A stretch of DNA of 61,837 nucleotides from Desulfobulbaceae bacterium UBA5611. Lineage in GTDB: Bacteria > Desulfobacterota > Desulfobulbia > Desulfobulbales > Desulfocapsaceae. The notes under the pieces were generated by a model. That model saw only the letters and a list, made by a program, of their open reading frames with translations, had not been told where the DNA came from and ran no database searches. Made by a program: the position numbers and the translations under genes. This document shows, one piece after another, positions 24,944 to 33,548 of the stretch (positions within the stretch are counted from its first letter, which is position 1; each line of letters starts with the position of its first letter). The stretch lies in the NCBI GenBank assembly GCA_002424635.1, contig DIKT01000086.1, positions 527 through 62,363 on the forward strand, read 5' to 3'.

Positions 24944-25357
24944 TTGAGTGCCACAACATCGCGCACACTTTTATGTGCCAAGGCATCGTCACAAGGTTGG
25001 GTAGAGCATGCGAAACCCAACAAAATCAGGTGCAGGTCAGGTTGCTCTGCGGCTCTACATAGCTTTTTGTTGGGTTTTGTTTCACTCTACCCAACTTTGA
25101 TCTGCGTTTATTTGTATCTATTTTGTTGTATGGTTTTTGTTGATGTTGGGTTTCGCTGTGCTCTACCCAACGTTTATCTGTTATATCCTGCGTATTCAAT
25201 GACTGCCGCACCTGCCGGTATTGTAATATGTAGGTTGGGTAGAGCAGCGCGAAACCCAACAAAATCAGCTGCAGATCAGGTTGCCCTGCGCTCTATGCCC
25301 ATCCTGTATTTCTACTTTTTACGGCATTTATCCGTTGTCTGGCTTTTGGCACTTAAC
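24944..25357. repeat. MITE-like palindromic repeat, copy 2, in feo 5' leader
   Basis: The left end is the same 18-bp TTGAGTGCCACAACATCG (24944-24961); the right end is decayed (GGCACTTAA near 25350). It holds four GTTGGGTAGAGC/GAAACCCAAC units (about 24996, 25068, 25145 and 25232) in alternating orientation. A middle stretch (about 25102-25135) recurs inverted in copy 3. It lies between the feo promoter-like region and feoA. Open frames inside are artefacts of the palindromes. Confidence 0.8.
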
Positions 25358-25391
25358 AGTTAATTGTTCCTATAATTAGGTATAGCATCTA

Positions 25392-25420
25392 TTTATAGCC
25401 TTGCCTAACAAAAATGTCAA
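25392..25420 (-). promoter_or_regulatory. Sigma-70 promoter with DtxR/IdeR-like box, probable feo promoter
   Basis: On the minus strand, TTGACA (25415-25420) and TATAAA (25392-25397) are 17 bp apart, a near-perfect sigma-70 promoter. The spacer and -10 contain TTAGGCAAGGCTA (25396-25408), which follows the DtxR/IdeR operator pattern. Further TTAGG and CCTAA half-sites lie at 25376 and 25423. Transcription would start near 25385 and reach feoA after about 470 nt. Confidence 0.65.
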
Positions 25421-25478
25421 TGCCTAAAAATTAGTTATTTTTTAAAGCTGTTTTTTTTCTCAGGACTAAGGCTCAAAC

Positions 25479-26648
25479 CTAATCTTTTTTAAGCCCTAGA
25501 ACTATCGTCGTCGATAGCTGCTGGCCATCTCGAAAATACTGCAGTGAGATACTTGCTCCAGGTGTATTCAAAGCCACGCGGTTACGAAGATCGGCTGCCC
25601 CGGCAATACTGATACCATCTATGGCAACAATCAAGTCACCTTGTTGCAGAGCAGATTTGGAAGCCGGGGAGTCGGACTCGATGGTACCGACCAGGGCGGC
25701 ATTGGTTAATTTTTTGGCGCTGAGCTCATCTGGAGAAACGTCCTTCAGAATTATCCCCAACCAGGCTCGTGTCATTTTACCGTCTTTTTGCAGCCGTTCG
25801 GCAATAACCTTGGCCATATTGATCGGAATGGCAAAACCAATGCCCATATAGCCGCCGGTCTGGCTTAAATAAGCTGTATTTATCCCGACTACCTGGCCAT
25901 GGATATTGAGAAGGGGACCACCTGAGTTCCCCGGGTTAATGGCGGCATCGGTCTGAAGAAAATCCTCATATTCGCTGATACCGACACTGCTGCGTCCTGT
26001 GGCGCTGATGATGCCGGCCGTAACAGTCTGCATCATCTCAAAGGGTGAGCCGATAGCGATAGCCCATTCTCCGACTTTTAATGACGAGGAGTCTCCCATG
26101 GATATTACCGGCAGATCTACGGCTTCAATTTTCAGCAAGGCGACATCCGATTTCTGGTCCTGGCCGATTACTGTGGCCGTAAATTCCCGCTTGTCGATGA
26201 GACGTATCGAGATTTCCTGAGCATTATCAATAACGTGCGAGTTGGTGAGAATATAGCCGTTTTTATTGATAATAAAGCCGGAGCCATGGCCATAGGTTGT
26301 TTGTTTATTTACATGATCGGGGTTCTTATTATTTGCTTCTCCAAAAAAATCATGCAGCAGAGGGTCGTTAAAGAATGTTTTTAAGTCTTTATCAGCGCTG
26401 TTGTCAATGAGCGTTTTTTTGACATAGACATAAACTACTGCCGGTTTGGCTTTCTGGACTACTGTATGAAAAATTTCCGCCGTATCAATCATGGCTGCTG
26501 TCCGGGCAGTTATATCGTCAGCGCTTCTGCCGGTATATGGCTTAAAGCAAATGGTAATTATCAATAAGGCTGAAAAAAATATGCGGAGTGGCTGTAAGGT
26601 CATGATCGCTATGCATTGGAAAAATTTATTTTTATAATTTGATCTCAT
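25479..26648 (-). CDS. HtrA/DegP-type periplasmic serine protease with one PDZ domain
   Basis: The 389-aa protein has an N-terminal hydrophobic segment (about 20-36). The S1C protease shows the triad His in TNSHVID, Asp in KSDVALL and Ser in NPGNSGGPLL, followed by a single PDZ domain (GIILKDVSPDEL ... GDLIVAIDGISI). A single PDZ and membrane-tether layout is closer to DegS than to DegP, which has two. It would degrade or sense misfolded envelope proteins. The start may be ATG 26648 or the internal MTLQPL; no ribosome site decides. Confidence 0.92.
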   Translation of the reverse strand: MRSNYKNKFFQCIAIMTLQPLRIFFSALLIITICFKPYTGRSADDITARTAAMIDTAEIFHTVVQKAKPAVVYVYVKKTLIDNSADKDLKTFFNDPLLHDFFGEANNKNPDHVNKQTTYGHGSGFIINKNGYILTNSHVIDNAQEISIRLIDKREFTATVIGQDQKSDVALLKIEAVDLPVISMGDSSSLKVGEWAIAIGSPFEMMQTVTAGIISATGRSSVGISEYEDFLQTDAAINPGNSGGPLLNIHGQVVGINTAYLSQTGGYMGIGFAIPINMAKVIAERLQKDGKMTRAWLGIILKDVSPDELSAKKLTNAALVGTIESDSPASKSALQQGDLIVAIDGISIAGAADLRNRVALNTPGASISLQYFRDGQQLSTTIVLGLKKD

Positions 26649-26697
26649 GAAAGTAGGACATGGTTATTCTCATTATATTTTTTTGTCCAGCATATTA

Positions 26698-26721
26698 AAG
26701 CTATTTCCGTTGAAATAGCTT
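26698..26721. promoter_or_regulatory. 10-bp inverted repeat upstream of the polysaccharide genes
   Basis: AAGCTATTTC and its complement flank a 4-nt loop (26708-26711), followed by ATTTT. It lies 20 bp upstream of the -35 box of the next promoter, so it could be an operator or a weak terminator. Confidence 0.4.
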
Positions 26722-26741
26722 ATTTTGTATTGATCTTTAAT

Positions 26742-26770
26742 TTGAAAAAGAATAAAAAGCTGACTATATA
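26742..26770 (+). promoter_or_regulatory. Sigma-70 promoter before the FecR-like gene
   Basis: TTGAAA (26742-26747) and TATATA (26765-26770) are 17 bp apart, giving a start near 26777. The leader to 26872 contains a small CCCTAT/ATAGGG hairpin (26824-26839). Confidence 0.55.
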
Positions 26771-26871
26771 AGAGAAATAGTTCAACATATTCATTGGTTT
26801 TGATTTTAATTATCAAGACTACACCCTATGCTGATAGGGCTTTTATCCGATTGTTTAAAAAAGGAGGATGT

Positions 26872-27636
26872 ATGGGGAAAACAATAAGTAATGTGGCCCT
26901 CTGTATTGTGCTGGCATTAGGAATGGCGACCACAACTTTGGCAGCCCAGGGCGGCAGTATTGGTCAAGGTGATTTTTCGGTTATGAAAGATGACAAGCTC
27001 ATCGATAAACTGTCCGGCCAGCATCCACTAAAAGAAGAGGCTATGCTGGTCTGTGACGGTAAATGCATGGTCAAATCAGAAGGAATCTCTCTGGTTGCTG
27101 CTGATCAGGCAAAATTTGCCATCAAAAATGAAGCGGATACCTTTCGGCTGTTTTTACGTGAAGGCAGTGTCGATTATGTTATCACTGATCAGGCTCGCAA
27201 GATAGCCTTTCATACTCCGGATGGAGTATACAGTGTGGCTGAGATAATGTTTAATGCCGCCAGTAATCCTGTCGTGCGCGGTCAGGTCAGAGTAACCGAG
27301 GAAGGGGTTACCGAAATCGAAGTCAAGGAAGGACGAATGGTTTTTGCCACGGCAGACGGTATGAAGTCTGTAGGTGCCAATGAGAAAATTATTCTGGCTA
27401 TGGCTGATGTGGTGCCTCCTCCTGTTGAGGGAGGTGGTATATTCGGTGGCGGTACAGCCACCTTGGTAGCTGGAGGTACCGTTCTGGCTGTAGCCACGGC
27501 GGCTACAATTATAATAATTGATAATAATGATGATACATCAGAACCTGCTCCAACCCCTGGTCCACCAGAACCTGCTCCAACACCAACTCCAAAACCTGTG
27601 CCACCAAAACCACCAACTCCTAGCCCAAGTGCTTAG
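26872..27636 (+). CDS. Secreted FecR-domain-like protein with Pro-rich tail
   Basis: The ATG at 26872 follows AAGGAGG closely, giving 254 aa. A signal peptide (about 1-23, ending TLAA) leads to a beta-rich region resembling FecR domains, with LFLREGSVDYVI, AFHTPDGVYSVAE and VTEIEVKEGRMVF. Next come a Gly/Ala-rich hydrophobic helix (about 190-213) and a tail of Pro-Thr repeats (EPAPTPGPPEPAPTP). It is separated from wza only by a terminator and is probably an envelope component of the polysaccharide locus. The exact role is unknown. Confidence 0.75.
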   Translation: MGKTISNVALCIVLALGMATTTLAAQGGSIGQGDFSVMKDDKLIDKLSGQHPLKEEAMLVCDGKCMVKSEGISLVAADQAKFAIKNEADTFRLFLREGSVDYVITDQARKIAFHTPDGVYSVAEIMFNAASNPVVRGQVRVTEEGVTEIEVKEGRMVFATADGMKSVGANEKIILAMADVVPPPVEGGGIFGGGTATLVAGGTVLAVATAATIIIIDNNDDTSEPAPTPGPPEPAPTPTPKPVPPKPPTPSPSA

Positions 27637-27664
27637 GCATATATCAATATAGTTGTGGTGAGGA

Positions 27665-27701
27665 AGAGGGTTGCTGATTTAGCAACCCTCTTTAATTTTT
27701 T
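27665..27701 (+). terminator. Rho-independent terminator after the FecR-like gene
   Basis: A perfect 11-bp stem (AGAGGGTTGCT with its complement at 27681-27691) and a 5-nt loop are followed by TTTAATTTTTT. It implies that wza and the following genes have their own promoter or rely on read-through. Confidence 0.85.
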
Positions 27702-27754
27702 AGCATAAACAAAGTCCGTTGTTATTTTAAATTAAATCGCTTTACTGGAATCCC

Positions 27755-28786
27755 ATGTCACTATCCGTAATGATTCGCTTTTTATTACTTATTTTTATTA
27801 GTGTCTCTATTTCGGGATGCGCTACCGATCAGTTTGAAGCCAATACCGATCTCAAGCAATTCCAGAATGTCAGCCAAAATATAGATGAAGCCAAAGGCGC
27901 AACTGAGGATAATATCCAGAGGCCATCTGCTGCTCTGCTGGAGGCAGAGGATATCGGGGATTATCTTTTAGGACCTGGAGATCTGATTCAGGTAACGGTG
28001 TTTGAGACAAAAGACTTAAATGCCGAGGTCCGTGTATCGTCGCGCGGTATCATCAGTCTACCGCTCCTCGGTAATGTTGAGGTTCGTAATCTTTCTGCCG
28101 CAGAGGCCGAAAAAAAGATCGAAACAGCCTTACAGGCTGATTATCTTCAGGACCCTCATGTCTCCATCTATATTAAAGAGCATGTCAGCAAACAGATAAC
28201 TCTGGTTGGTTCTTTTAAAAAACCGGGCACATATGATTACGTTTCTAAAAGGAAACTGCTTGATGTGATTGCCATTGCCGAAGGTCTGTCCGACAAGGCC
28301 GGATCGGCGGCGTATATTACCCGCGTTGATGATAAAACCAAAAAAAATGTAAATTATTTCATAGATCTGGATGAACTGGTCAGAAGAGGAAATATGGCCC
28401 AGAACATCGTGATCATGGGTGGTGATGTCGTTTTCATTCCCGAGACCGGTCAGTGTTTTGTTGATGGGGCGGTCCGTAAACCCGGGACCTATCCTTTGCG
28501 AAACGGCATGACCATTACGGAGGTTATCACCCTGGCCGGCGGTCTGGCCGGGTATGCTGACAGTGACAAGATTAAACTCATCCGTCGTATAGAAAATGGC
28601 AAGGGTAGACAAGTCCTGAGCCTGAGTTTCAATGATCTGCAGGGCGGAATCGGAGATACTCTCTTGATCAAGGATCAGGATATAATCTTCGCGGAGTCCA
28701 GCGCCAGTGGTACTCTGTTCTCCGGCTCAGGCTTCACCATTGGTTTTCTGGGAACAGGGGTCAGCTTCAAGAATCCCAAAAATTAA
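27755..28786 (+). CDS. wza: Polysaccharide export outer-membrane lipoprotein (Wza family)
   Basis: The 343-aa protein has a lipobox ISGC near residue 22. The Poly_export domain (DYLLGPGDLIQVTVFE ... VRVSSRGIISLPLLG) and two SLBB domains (ITLVGSFKKPGTYDY and CFVDGAVRKPGTYPL) follow. Wza forms the outer-membrane channel that works with Wzc. The stop codon overlaps the ATG of the next gene by one base. Confidence 0.93.
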   Translation: MSLSVMIRFLLLIFISVSISGCATDQFEANTDLKQFQNVSQNIDEAKGATEDNIQRPSAALLEAEDIGDYLLGPGDLIQVTVFETKDLNAEVRVSSRGIISLPLLGNVEVRNLSAAEAEKKIETALQADYLQDPHVSIYIKEHVSKQITLVGSFKKPGTYDYVSKRKLLDVIAIAEGLSDKAGSAAYITRVDDKTKKNVNYFIDLDELVRRGNMAQNIVIMGGDVVFIPETGQCFVDGAVRKPGTYPLRNGMTITEVITLAGGLAGYADSDKIKLIRRIENGKGRQVLSLSFNDLQGGIGDTLLIKDQDIIFAESSASGTLFSGSGFTIGFLGTGVSFKNPKN

Positions 28787-30294
28787 TGACAACTGCACCA
28801 TCACTTCCTCTGGTGGCCAGGCTGCCGACACCTCAGAAAATAGCACAAGGGCTGATATTCTTTCTGCTGGCCACTCTTCCTTTAATCTTCGGCGCTGTTC
28901 ATCCCATTGTCCAGGGCGGTTATACAGTTCTGATCCTGGTTGGTCTTGGCGGCTGGTTTTTCTATGCCCTGCCGACTTTGCTGCGGCAGGGATACTCCCG
29001 GAGATGGCTGATAGTCCCGATTATTTTGATCGGCTATATCGGCCTGCAGTCTTTGCCGTTACCCTTATCTATCGTTGAGCTTGTTTCTCCTGCCCGGGCC
29101 GCCAGGATCAATATGGTCAATACCCTGGCTCAAACAAATCTGACTACTGCAGCCATAAGTGATAATGGCATTGTTGGGCTGCTGAGTGCCATCTTTATGT
29201 TAGCACTGCTCCTCTATTATCTGATCCTCACTATATTGCTTCGCAAAAACAGAAAATTAGTTCTGGGATTGCTCTATGTGGTGGCGGCAGTCGGGCTCTT
29301 TGAAGCCGCCTATGGCCTGCTTCAGGTTATGAATCCGCAGCTGGGCATTTTATGGCTCCCCATAACCAGTCCTGGTGCCGCTCATGGTACTATCATTTAT
29401 AAAAATCAATATGCTTCTTTTCTGAATATGTGCTGGCCTTTGGCCCTGGCTGGAGGAATTATTTTTCTGGAATCTGTAAAAGACAGAACCAAAGAAAGAA
29501 TAATAAAAAATAGATTACATTATCTTTTTCAGTCATTTTCTCATGTCCATGTCCAGGTACCATTCTTCTTTTTTGCTGCCGGGATCATGGTTCTTGCTGT
29601 CATATTTTCATTTTCTCGCGGCGGGATCCTGGCAATGTTGCTGCTGATTGTGCTGCTGAATTTTATGATGCCCTGTTCTCGAAAAATAAAATTGGCCCTG
29701 ACGGTGCTGCTGGTTTTTTTCCTTACAGGGTATGGCTCGCTGCTCGGTCTGGATGGGGTTTTTGAGAGATTCGCCACTATTGATGAGTCAGGGCTTACCA
29801 GATTTCATATTTATATGTCCAGTCTTCCGATGTTGTTTGATCATTTATTAAGCGGTATTGGATTTGGTTCATATCCATTGCTGTCTGGGGTTTATCTGAA
29901 AGAATTCCCGGAAAATCTTCTTTTTGATAGAGTGCATAATGACTATCTTGAATTAATCATTGAATTAGGTCTGCCTCTGGGGCTGCTTTTCCTGGTCTGG
30001 TTGTTGAGTGGCATGCTGGTTACCGGAAGAAAATTGGTGCACAGAGGGCAGGTCATACGTCAAGAGCACAGGACAGCGCGCGCGCCCGCCTCTTTAATTG
30101 TCGGTTGTGCTGCCTTTTGTTCGCTCGCAGGCTTTTTGATCCATGGACTGGTCGATTTCGGCTGGCGGCTGCCGGCTAATGCTTTGTATGCTGTGACCAT
30201 GGTGGCCTTTATTTCTCATACCCTGCAGAAAAAAGCTAAAAGTGCAGGAGCAATCCTCCCTGAGGGAGATGAGCAGAAGGAGATGGTAAGGTAA
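28786..30294 (+). CDS. O-antigen ligase/polymerase-like membrane protein (Wzy_C family)
   Basis: The 502-aa integral membrane protein has about ten to twelve hydrophobic segments and a large periplasmic loop. The segment GIGFGSYPLL ... DRVHNDYLELIIELGLPLGLLFL carries the conserved H-N-D-Y-L-E pattern of Wzy/WaaL family proteins. It likely polymerises the repeat units delivered by a flippase. Its start overlaps the stop of wza, so the two are co-translated. Confidence 0.88.
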   Translation: MTTAPSLPLVARLPTPQKIAQGLIFFLLATLPLIFGAVHPIVQGGYTVLILVGLGGWFFYALPTLLRQGYSRRWLIVPIILIGYIGLQSLPLPLSIVELVSPARAARINMVNTLAQTNLTTAAISDNGIVGLLSAIFMLALLLYYLILTILLRKNRKLVLGLLYVVAAVGLFEAAYGLLQVMNPQLGILWLPITSPGAAHGTIIYKNQYASFLNMCWPLALAGGIIFLESVKDRTKERIIKNRLHYLFQSFSHVHVQVPFFFFAAGIMVLAVIFSFSRGGILAMLLLIVLLNFMMPCSRKIKLALTVLLVFFLTGYGSLLGLDGVFERFATIDESGLTRFHIYMSSLPMLFDHLLSGIGFGSYPLLSGVYLKEFPENLLFDRVHNDYLELIIELGLPLGLLFLVWLLSGMLVTGRKLVHRGQVIRQEHRTARAPASLIVGCAAFCSLAGFLIHGLVDFGWRLPANALYAVTMVAFISHTLQKKAKSAGAILPEGDEQKEMVR

Positions 30295-30465
30295 TTTGCG
30301 GCATGGTTGGTAGAAAAAAATGCTACTGAGGAAAAGGTTGGTGTAACAAAGAAACTCTCATTTAGCTAAGGCAGAGGTCGGTGTTACACTCAGGGAAGGG
30401 CTGGGGTGAGGAAAACTCAACTGGCCATGATTTAGCTTTTACGATTTTGACTCAAGGTAGACTCT

Positions 30466-31203
30466 ATGTCTCTGCAACTTTCCAATTTTATTGATATCCA
30501 TACCCATATTCTGCCTGGTCTAGATGATGGGCCCAAAAATCTGGAAGAAAGTATAGCCTTGGCCAAATGTTATACTGATGTGGGTGTCAGTCAAATAATT
30601 GCCACCTGCCATTATATACCGGGCACTGCCTGGGCCGCAGCCAGCCAGTTAATCCTTGATAAAATTGCCGACTTGCAGGGTTGTCTGCAGAGACTCGATA
30701 TTCCTTTGATCATATATCCAGGCATGGAAATTGCCTATCATGAAAAATTACAGGAGCACCTGGCGAGGCAAATATTTCTTCCTTTGGGCACCAGTAATTA
30801 TTATTTGCTGGAGCCATCTTTTACGGAGTCAGCCGAAGCCCTTTTTCTTTGTCTTGATCAACTTCTGACCCAAGGCCGGAAGATCATCCTGGCTCATCCC
30901 GAGAGGATCCCGGCATTTCGGGAAATGGGGTCTTCTATCGACGAACTGGTCCGGCAAGGTCTGAAAATTCAGGTTAATATCGGCAGCCTGCTTGGTAAAT
31001 TCGGTGCTGCCAGTAAGCAGTCGGGCTTTGATTTGATTGCCGGCAAATGTGTCCATTATCTGGCCTCTGATGCCCATGGTGTCGAATCACGTAAGCCGCC
31101 AACCAGAGAGGAATGGTTGCAATTGGCAACGACTCTCGGTATACAACTACTCGAACAACTGTGCTGTATCAATCCGGCTCAACTTCTGAAGAGTAAAAAT
31201 TGA
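30466..31203 (+). CDS. CpsB/YwqE-type PHP-domain tyrosine phosphatase
   Basis: The 245-aa protein has PHP metal motifs DIHTHILPGLDDGP, TCHY, HPER and SDAHG. This manganese-dependent phosphatase family removes phosphate from the Tyr cluster of the Wzc kinase encoded next, which controls chain length and export. The preceding gap (30295-30465) holds only a weak -24/-12-like site (TGGCCATGATTTAGC at 30422) and similar GGTGTAACA/GGTGTTACA half-sites. Confidence 0.92.
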   Translation: MSLQLSNFIDIHTHILPGLDDGPKNLEESIALAKCYTDVGVSQIIATCHYIPGTAWAAASQLILDKIADLQGCLQRLDIPLIIYPGMEIAYHEKLQEHLARQIFLPLGTSNYYLLEPSFTESAEALFLCLDQLLTQGRKIILAHPERIPAFREMGSSIDELVRQGLKIQVNIGSLLGKFGAASKQSGFDLIAGKCVHYLASDAHGVESRKPPTREEWLQLATTLGIQLLEQLCCINPAQLLKSKN

Positions 31204-31251
31204 AAGTTTTTTAATATAATTTGTAACAATCAAACAAAACAGACAAACAAG

Positions 31252-33546
31252 ATGACAGGTAATAACAGAGAAAAATTTTCGGAAGCGGATAACAGTCTGA
31301 TTATAAGGGAAGAAACTTCAAGAAACCTGCCCAGTGTTGAAGTACGGGAGGTGGTCCCTGAGTTCCAGGATGAAATTGATCTGCGGGATTATCTCGATGT
31401 TCTGATGCGCCGCAAGACCGCCGTGTTAACGGTGTCCGTAATAGTTTTATTTATAGTGGCATTATATACTTTTCTGGCAACCCCGCAATTTAAGGCCAAA
31501 GGGACGATCAGGGCATCGGCCCAGAACTCTACTGTAACCAAGTTCGACAGTCTGGACCCCAATGCCTTGCAGACCAAGGAATTCCAGCAAACTCAGGTTA
31601 GTCTTCTGCAAAGCAATCAGCTGGCCAACAGGGTTATTGAGAAGCTGGATCTGATGAATAATGTGCTTTTTAATCCCCAGGCAGGTGACCTGGAAGACAG
31701 CAGACCACCACAATCTCTATTTGCCCCCATTAAAAATTTTATAAGGGCCGAGCAGGTGCCGGAACAGGTCAGTGTCTTGACCGAGGATGCCCAGGATCAA
31801 CTGTTGAGCTATAATATACTGAAGGCTTTTCAAAGAAAATTTAAGGTCTCACCGGTAAAGAACAGTGAGCTGATTGAACTCACCTTTGAATCTTCTGATT
31901 CGGCTCTGGCGGCTGAGATCACCAATGCCGCCATGGATGCCTTTATCCAGATGCATATGGATGGCAATCTCGATGCCTCCAAAACTGCCAGCCTGTTTCT
32001 TGATAAACAGATTCGGGGCGCCCAGATTAAACTGGAAGAATCCGAGCTGCAGCTCAATGAATTTGCCAGGAAAATTGGCATCGTGTCCTTAAATCCGGAA
32101 CACAATCTGGTGATGAAGCAGCTGGAGGAGGTGAATTCCACCTTGGCCAAGGCCTCTTCCGATCGAATTGCCAAAGAGGCTATGTATAAACAAAATATGC
32201 TGCTTGATGACAAATCACTGGATCAGGTGGTTAATAACGTCCTCATCCAGGGCCTGAAGACACAATATTCAACCCTGGAGGCCGAATACAAAGATCTGAG
32301 CGTGACCTTCAAGCCGGGCTATCCGCAACTGCAGCAGTTGCAGGCCAAAATGAATGAGATCTCGGCGCGGATCAATATGGAAAAACAACAGATCATCAAC
32401 TCGATTAAAAATACCTATGAAACATCTTTGAAAACCGAACAATATCTGATTGAAAATGCTGAGGCGCAAAAAATGAAAGCCTTGGAGTTAGCCGAAAAAT
32501 CTACGCAATATAAGATTCTGGAACGTGAAGTTGATACCAATAAATCCATCTATCAGAGCCTTCTGCAGCGCTCCAAGGAAATAGAGGCCACCGTCGGGGC
32601 GGCGGTAACCAATATCCAGATCATTGATCGAGCGGCGCAACCATTGTTTCCCTTTAAACCGCAAGTGGCCAAGAATCTGCTGCTGGCCCTGGTCCTTGGC
32701 CTGATGATGGGAGCAGCGGCTGCCTTTACCCTTGAGGCCTTCGATAATACCATTAAAAATCCGGATGAGCTGGCTGATCGTTTCCATATCCCGGTCCTTG
32801 GCCTCATCCCTTTCGATAGGGAAAGCGTTGAGAATCGCAGTAAAATGGCCATGAAATTCTTTAATGAGCCGCGCTCGCCGGTTGCCGAGGCCTTCCGGAC
32901 TACCATGACTTCGGTGCGCCTGTCTGTTGCTGACAATCCACCTAAAACTATTCTGGTGACCAGTATTCTGCCGGGGGCCGGCAAGAGCTCCATGGCAACC
33001 AATGCCGCTTTTTCCTATCTGGCCGAGGAGGAAAGCTGCCTGATTATCGATGTCGATCTGCGAAAACCAAGTCTGCATAAGATCTTTGCCACCTCGAGAA
33101 AAAAAATGGGCTTAAGCAGTGTCTTAACCGGGATGGCCAAACTTGATGAGGTCATCTCCAAGACGGCTTTTCCCGGCCTCGATTTTATCAGCAGCGGACC
33201 CTTGCCTCCTAATCCGGCAGAACTGCTGAGCTCTAAACGGATGCGCCAATTACTGACTGTAGCCACCCAGCATTATGACCGGGTAATCCTTGATGGTCCT
33301 CCATATCAAGGTTTTGCCGAAATTCTGGTTTTGTCTCATATGGTCGATGGTGTCATTCTCATCGCCGTGGAGGGTGATACGCCACGGGAAGGTGTCAAGC
33401 ATTTCCGCAAAGCAGTGGTTAATGTCGGCGGCCGTATTTTGGGAGCTATCGTCAATAAATCAGGGCGCAAGAAGGGTTTCAGCTCGTACGGCAGTTATAA
33501 ATATTACGCCTATAATTATAAATACGGCGAGGAGAACGCCGGATAA
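31252..33546 (+). CDS. wzc: Wzc-type chain-length determinant and bacterial tyrosine autokinase
   Basis: The 764-aa protein starts with an N-terminal cytoplasmic segment. A Wzz domain follows between TM1 (about 60-80) and TM2 (about 476-497), with long periplasmic coiled coil. The BY-kinase domain has Walker A LPGAGKSS (about 573-580), Walker A' IIDVDLRKPS and Walker B ILDGPP. The tail has a Tyr cluster (YGSYKYYAYNYKYG), the autophosphorylation site. It partners Wza and the CpsB-type phosphatase and sets polymer length and export. Confidence 0.95.
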   Translation: MTGNNREKFSEADNSLIIREETSRNLPSVEVREVVPEFQDEIDLRDYLDVLMRRKTAVLTVSVIVLFIVALYTFLATPQFKAKGTIRASAQNSTVTKFDSLDPNALQTKEFQQTQVSLLQSNQLANRVIEKLDLMNNVLFNPQAGDLEDSRPPQSLFAPIKNFIRAEQVPEQVSVLTEDAQDQLLSYNILKAFQRKFKVSPVKNSELIELTFESSDSALAAEITNAAMDAFIQMHMDGNLDASKTASLFLDKQIRGAQIKLEESELQLNEFARKIGIVSLNPEHNLVMKQLEEVNSTLAKASSDRIAKEAMYKQNMLLDDKSLDQVVNNVLIQGLKTQYSTLEAEYKDLSVTFKPGYPQLQQLQAKMNEISARINMEKQQIINSIKNTYETSLKTEQYLIENAEAQKMKALELAEKSTQYKILEREVDTNKSIYQSLLQRSKEIEATVGAAVTNIQIIDRAAQPLFPFKPQVAKNLLLALVLGLMMGAAAAFTLEAFDNTIKNPDELADRFHIPVLGLIPFDRESVENRSKMAMKFFNEPRSPVAEAFRTTMTSVRLSVADNPPKTILVTSILPGAGKSSMATNAAFSYLAEEESCLIIDVDLRKPSLHKIFATSRKKMGLSSVLTGMAKLDEVISKTAFPGLDFISSGPLPPNPAELLSSKRMRQLLTVATQHYDRVILDGPPYQGFAEILVLSHMVDGVILIAVEGDTPREGVKHFRKAVVNVGGRILGAIVNKSGRKKGFSSYGSYKYYAYNYKYGEENAG

Positions 33547-33548
33547 CC

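Noticed and set aside
24944..25363. Open reading frames within repeat copies 2 and 3 (also 53808-54079)
   Set aside because: They arise from the palindromic repeat on both strands, lack ribosome sites and have low-complexity composition.
25440..25480. Terminator after the HtrA-type protease gene
   Set aside because: Short complementary stretches exist, but no stable stem followed by a T run could be drawn.
30422..30436. Sigma-54-like site TGGCCATGATTTAGC before the phosphatase gene
   Set aside because: GG/GC spacing is kept, but the -12 box is TAGC instead of TTGC and no activator site is seen; too weak to list.
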